NCBI GenBank assembly: GCA_035760645.1
Contig: DASTSO010000068.1
Location: 1 to 10,898 of the forward strand
Direction: 5' to 3'
DNA: 10,898 bases
Source of the DNA: DASSTY01 sp035760645
Lineage (GTDB): Bacteria > Gemmatimonadota > Gemmatimonadetes > Gemmatimonadales > GWC2-71-9
Shown: positions 10,717 through 10,898 of the stretch, piece after piece
How the letters are laid out: each line of letters opens with the position of its first letter
Position numbering within the stretch: position 1 is the first letter of the stretch
Notes under the pieces: model-generated
The model's input: only the letters and a program-made list of their open reading frames with translations
What the model was told of the DNA's origin: nothing
The model's database searches: none
Program-made: the position numbers and the translations under genes

Positions 10717-10898
10717 ATGAGAGACGATGCCCCCGATCGCAGCCCCGCCGACCGCGGCGATGCGCGCCCCGACTCGGCCATGGGCGGCGCGAGCGACGCC
10801 GGCGCGCACGGCCGCCATCCGGCGTCCACGCCCGGCGGCTCGATGCCCGGGCACCCGATCGGCGACTCGATCGTCGAGCGGCGGCACCACACGAACGA
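10717..10898 (+). CDS. N-terminal part of a hydrophilic protein (runs off the right edge)
   Basis: Sixty codons are open from ATG 10717 to the end of the window with no stop. The sequence is rich in Asp, Gly, Ala, Pro, Arg and His (MRDDAPDRSPADRGDARPDS, then AMGGASDAGAHGRHP, STPGGSMPGHPIGDSIVERRHH). There is no signal peptide or hydrophobic segment, and this part is probably disordered. It could be the flexible start of a larger protein or most of a small cytoplasmic hydrophilic protein of the stress type; nothing in the visible part allows a family to be named. The strong ribosome binding site makes it a likely well-translated gene. Confidence 0.55.
   Translation, partial: MRDDAPDRSPADRGDARPDSAMGGASDAGAHGRHPASTPGGSMPGHPIGDSIVERRHHTN

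Noticed and set aside
10347..10892. 181-residue minus-strand frame near the right end
   Set aside because: Low-complexity Arg/Pro/Ala content, crosses the hairpins at 10351-10384 and 10404-10431, and runs antisense to a rightward gene with an AGGAGG site.

Overview
The window is a very GC-rich (roughly three quarters G+C) bacterial stretch, densely coded, with short leaders and many GTG starts. The lipoproteins and exported proteins rich in Ala, Asp, Pro and Thr, together with the mix of families, suggest a member of Gemmatimonadota (a soil or metagenomic lineage). That placement is an impression from composition and gene content; no rRNA or other marker gene is present.

Layout. Positions 1-7811 hold one long leftward (minus-strand) run of genes that is very probably an operon. 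In transcription order it contains a 63-aa two-helix membrane protein, a PH-like small protein cut in two by an in-frame amber codon, a PIG-L/LmbE-type deacetylase, an O-methyltransferase, a Gfo/Idh/MocA dehydrogenase, a RimJ/RimL-type GNAT acetyltransferase, an exported Xaa-Pro dipeptidase (M24), an Mpo1-like (DUF962) membrane protein, a hypothetical with GDGP repeats, a lipoprotein with a DPPCCPSQ motif, a GIY-YIG nuclease-like protein, a second lipoprotein whose signal peptide is built on a 15-bp tandem repeat, and a membrane-anchored protein that runs off the left edge. Neighbours are tightly packed: one ATGA and two GTGA overlaps, one TAGTG overlap, longer overlaps of 11 and 16 bp, and otherwise gaps of at most 53 bp. 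This points to translational coupling.

A single rightward gene (7905-8492, exported, DUF1579-like) diverges from this operon across a 93-bp gap. It meets a leftward group (SDR, DUF2127 membrane protein, hypothetical) tail to tail at a perfect 19-bp hairpin that contains both stop codons. From about 10030 to 10430 there are two small leftward genes and at least six perfect inverted repeats. The window ends in the 5' part of a rightward gene (10717 onward) with a strong AGGAGG ribosome binding site.

Function. The central enzymes (deacetylase, O-methyltransferase, a dehydrogenase resembling inositol/sugar dehydrogenases, N-acetyltransferase) could act together on an amino-sugar or cyclitol-type small molecule, but each is a broad family and the link rests only on linkage. 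The flanking genes are mostly envelope or exported proteins. I see no mobile element, CRISPR array, tRNA or rRNA. The points most worth following are the amber-split gene, the in-frame minisatellite in a lipoprotein signal peptide, the stop-codon-embedding bidirectional hairpin, the twin CCGATCGG palindromes, and the SDR without a YxxxK catalytic motif.
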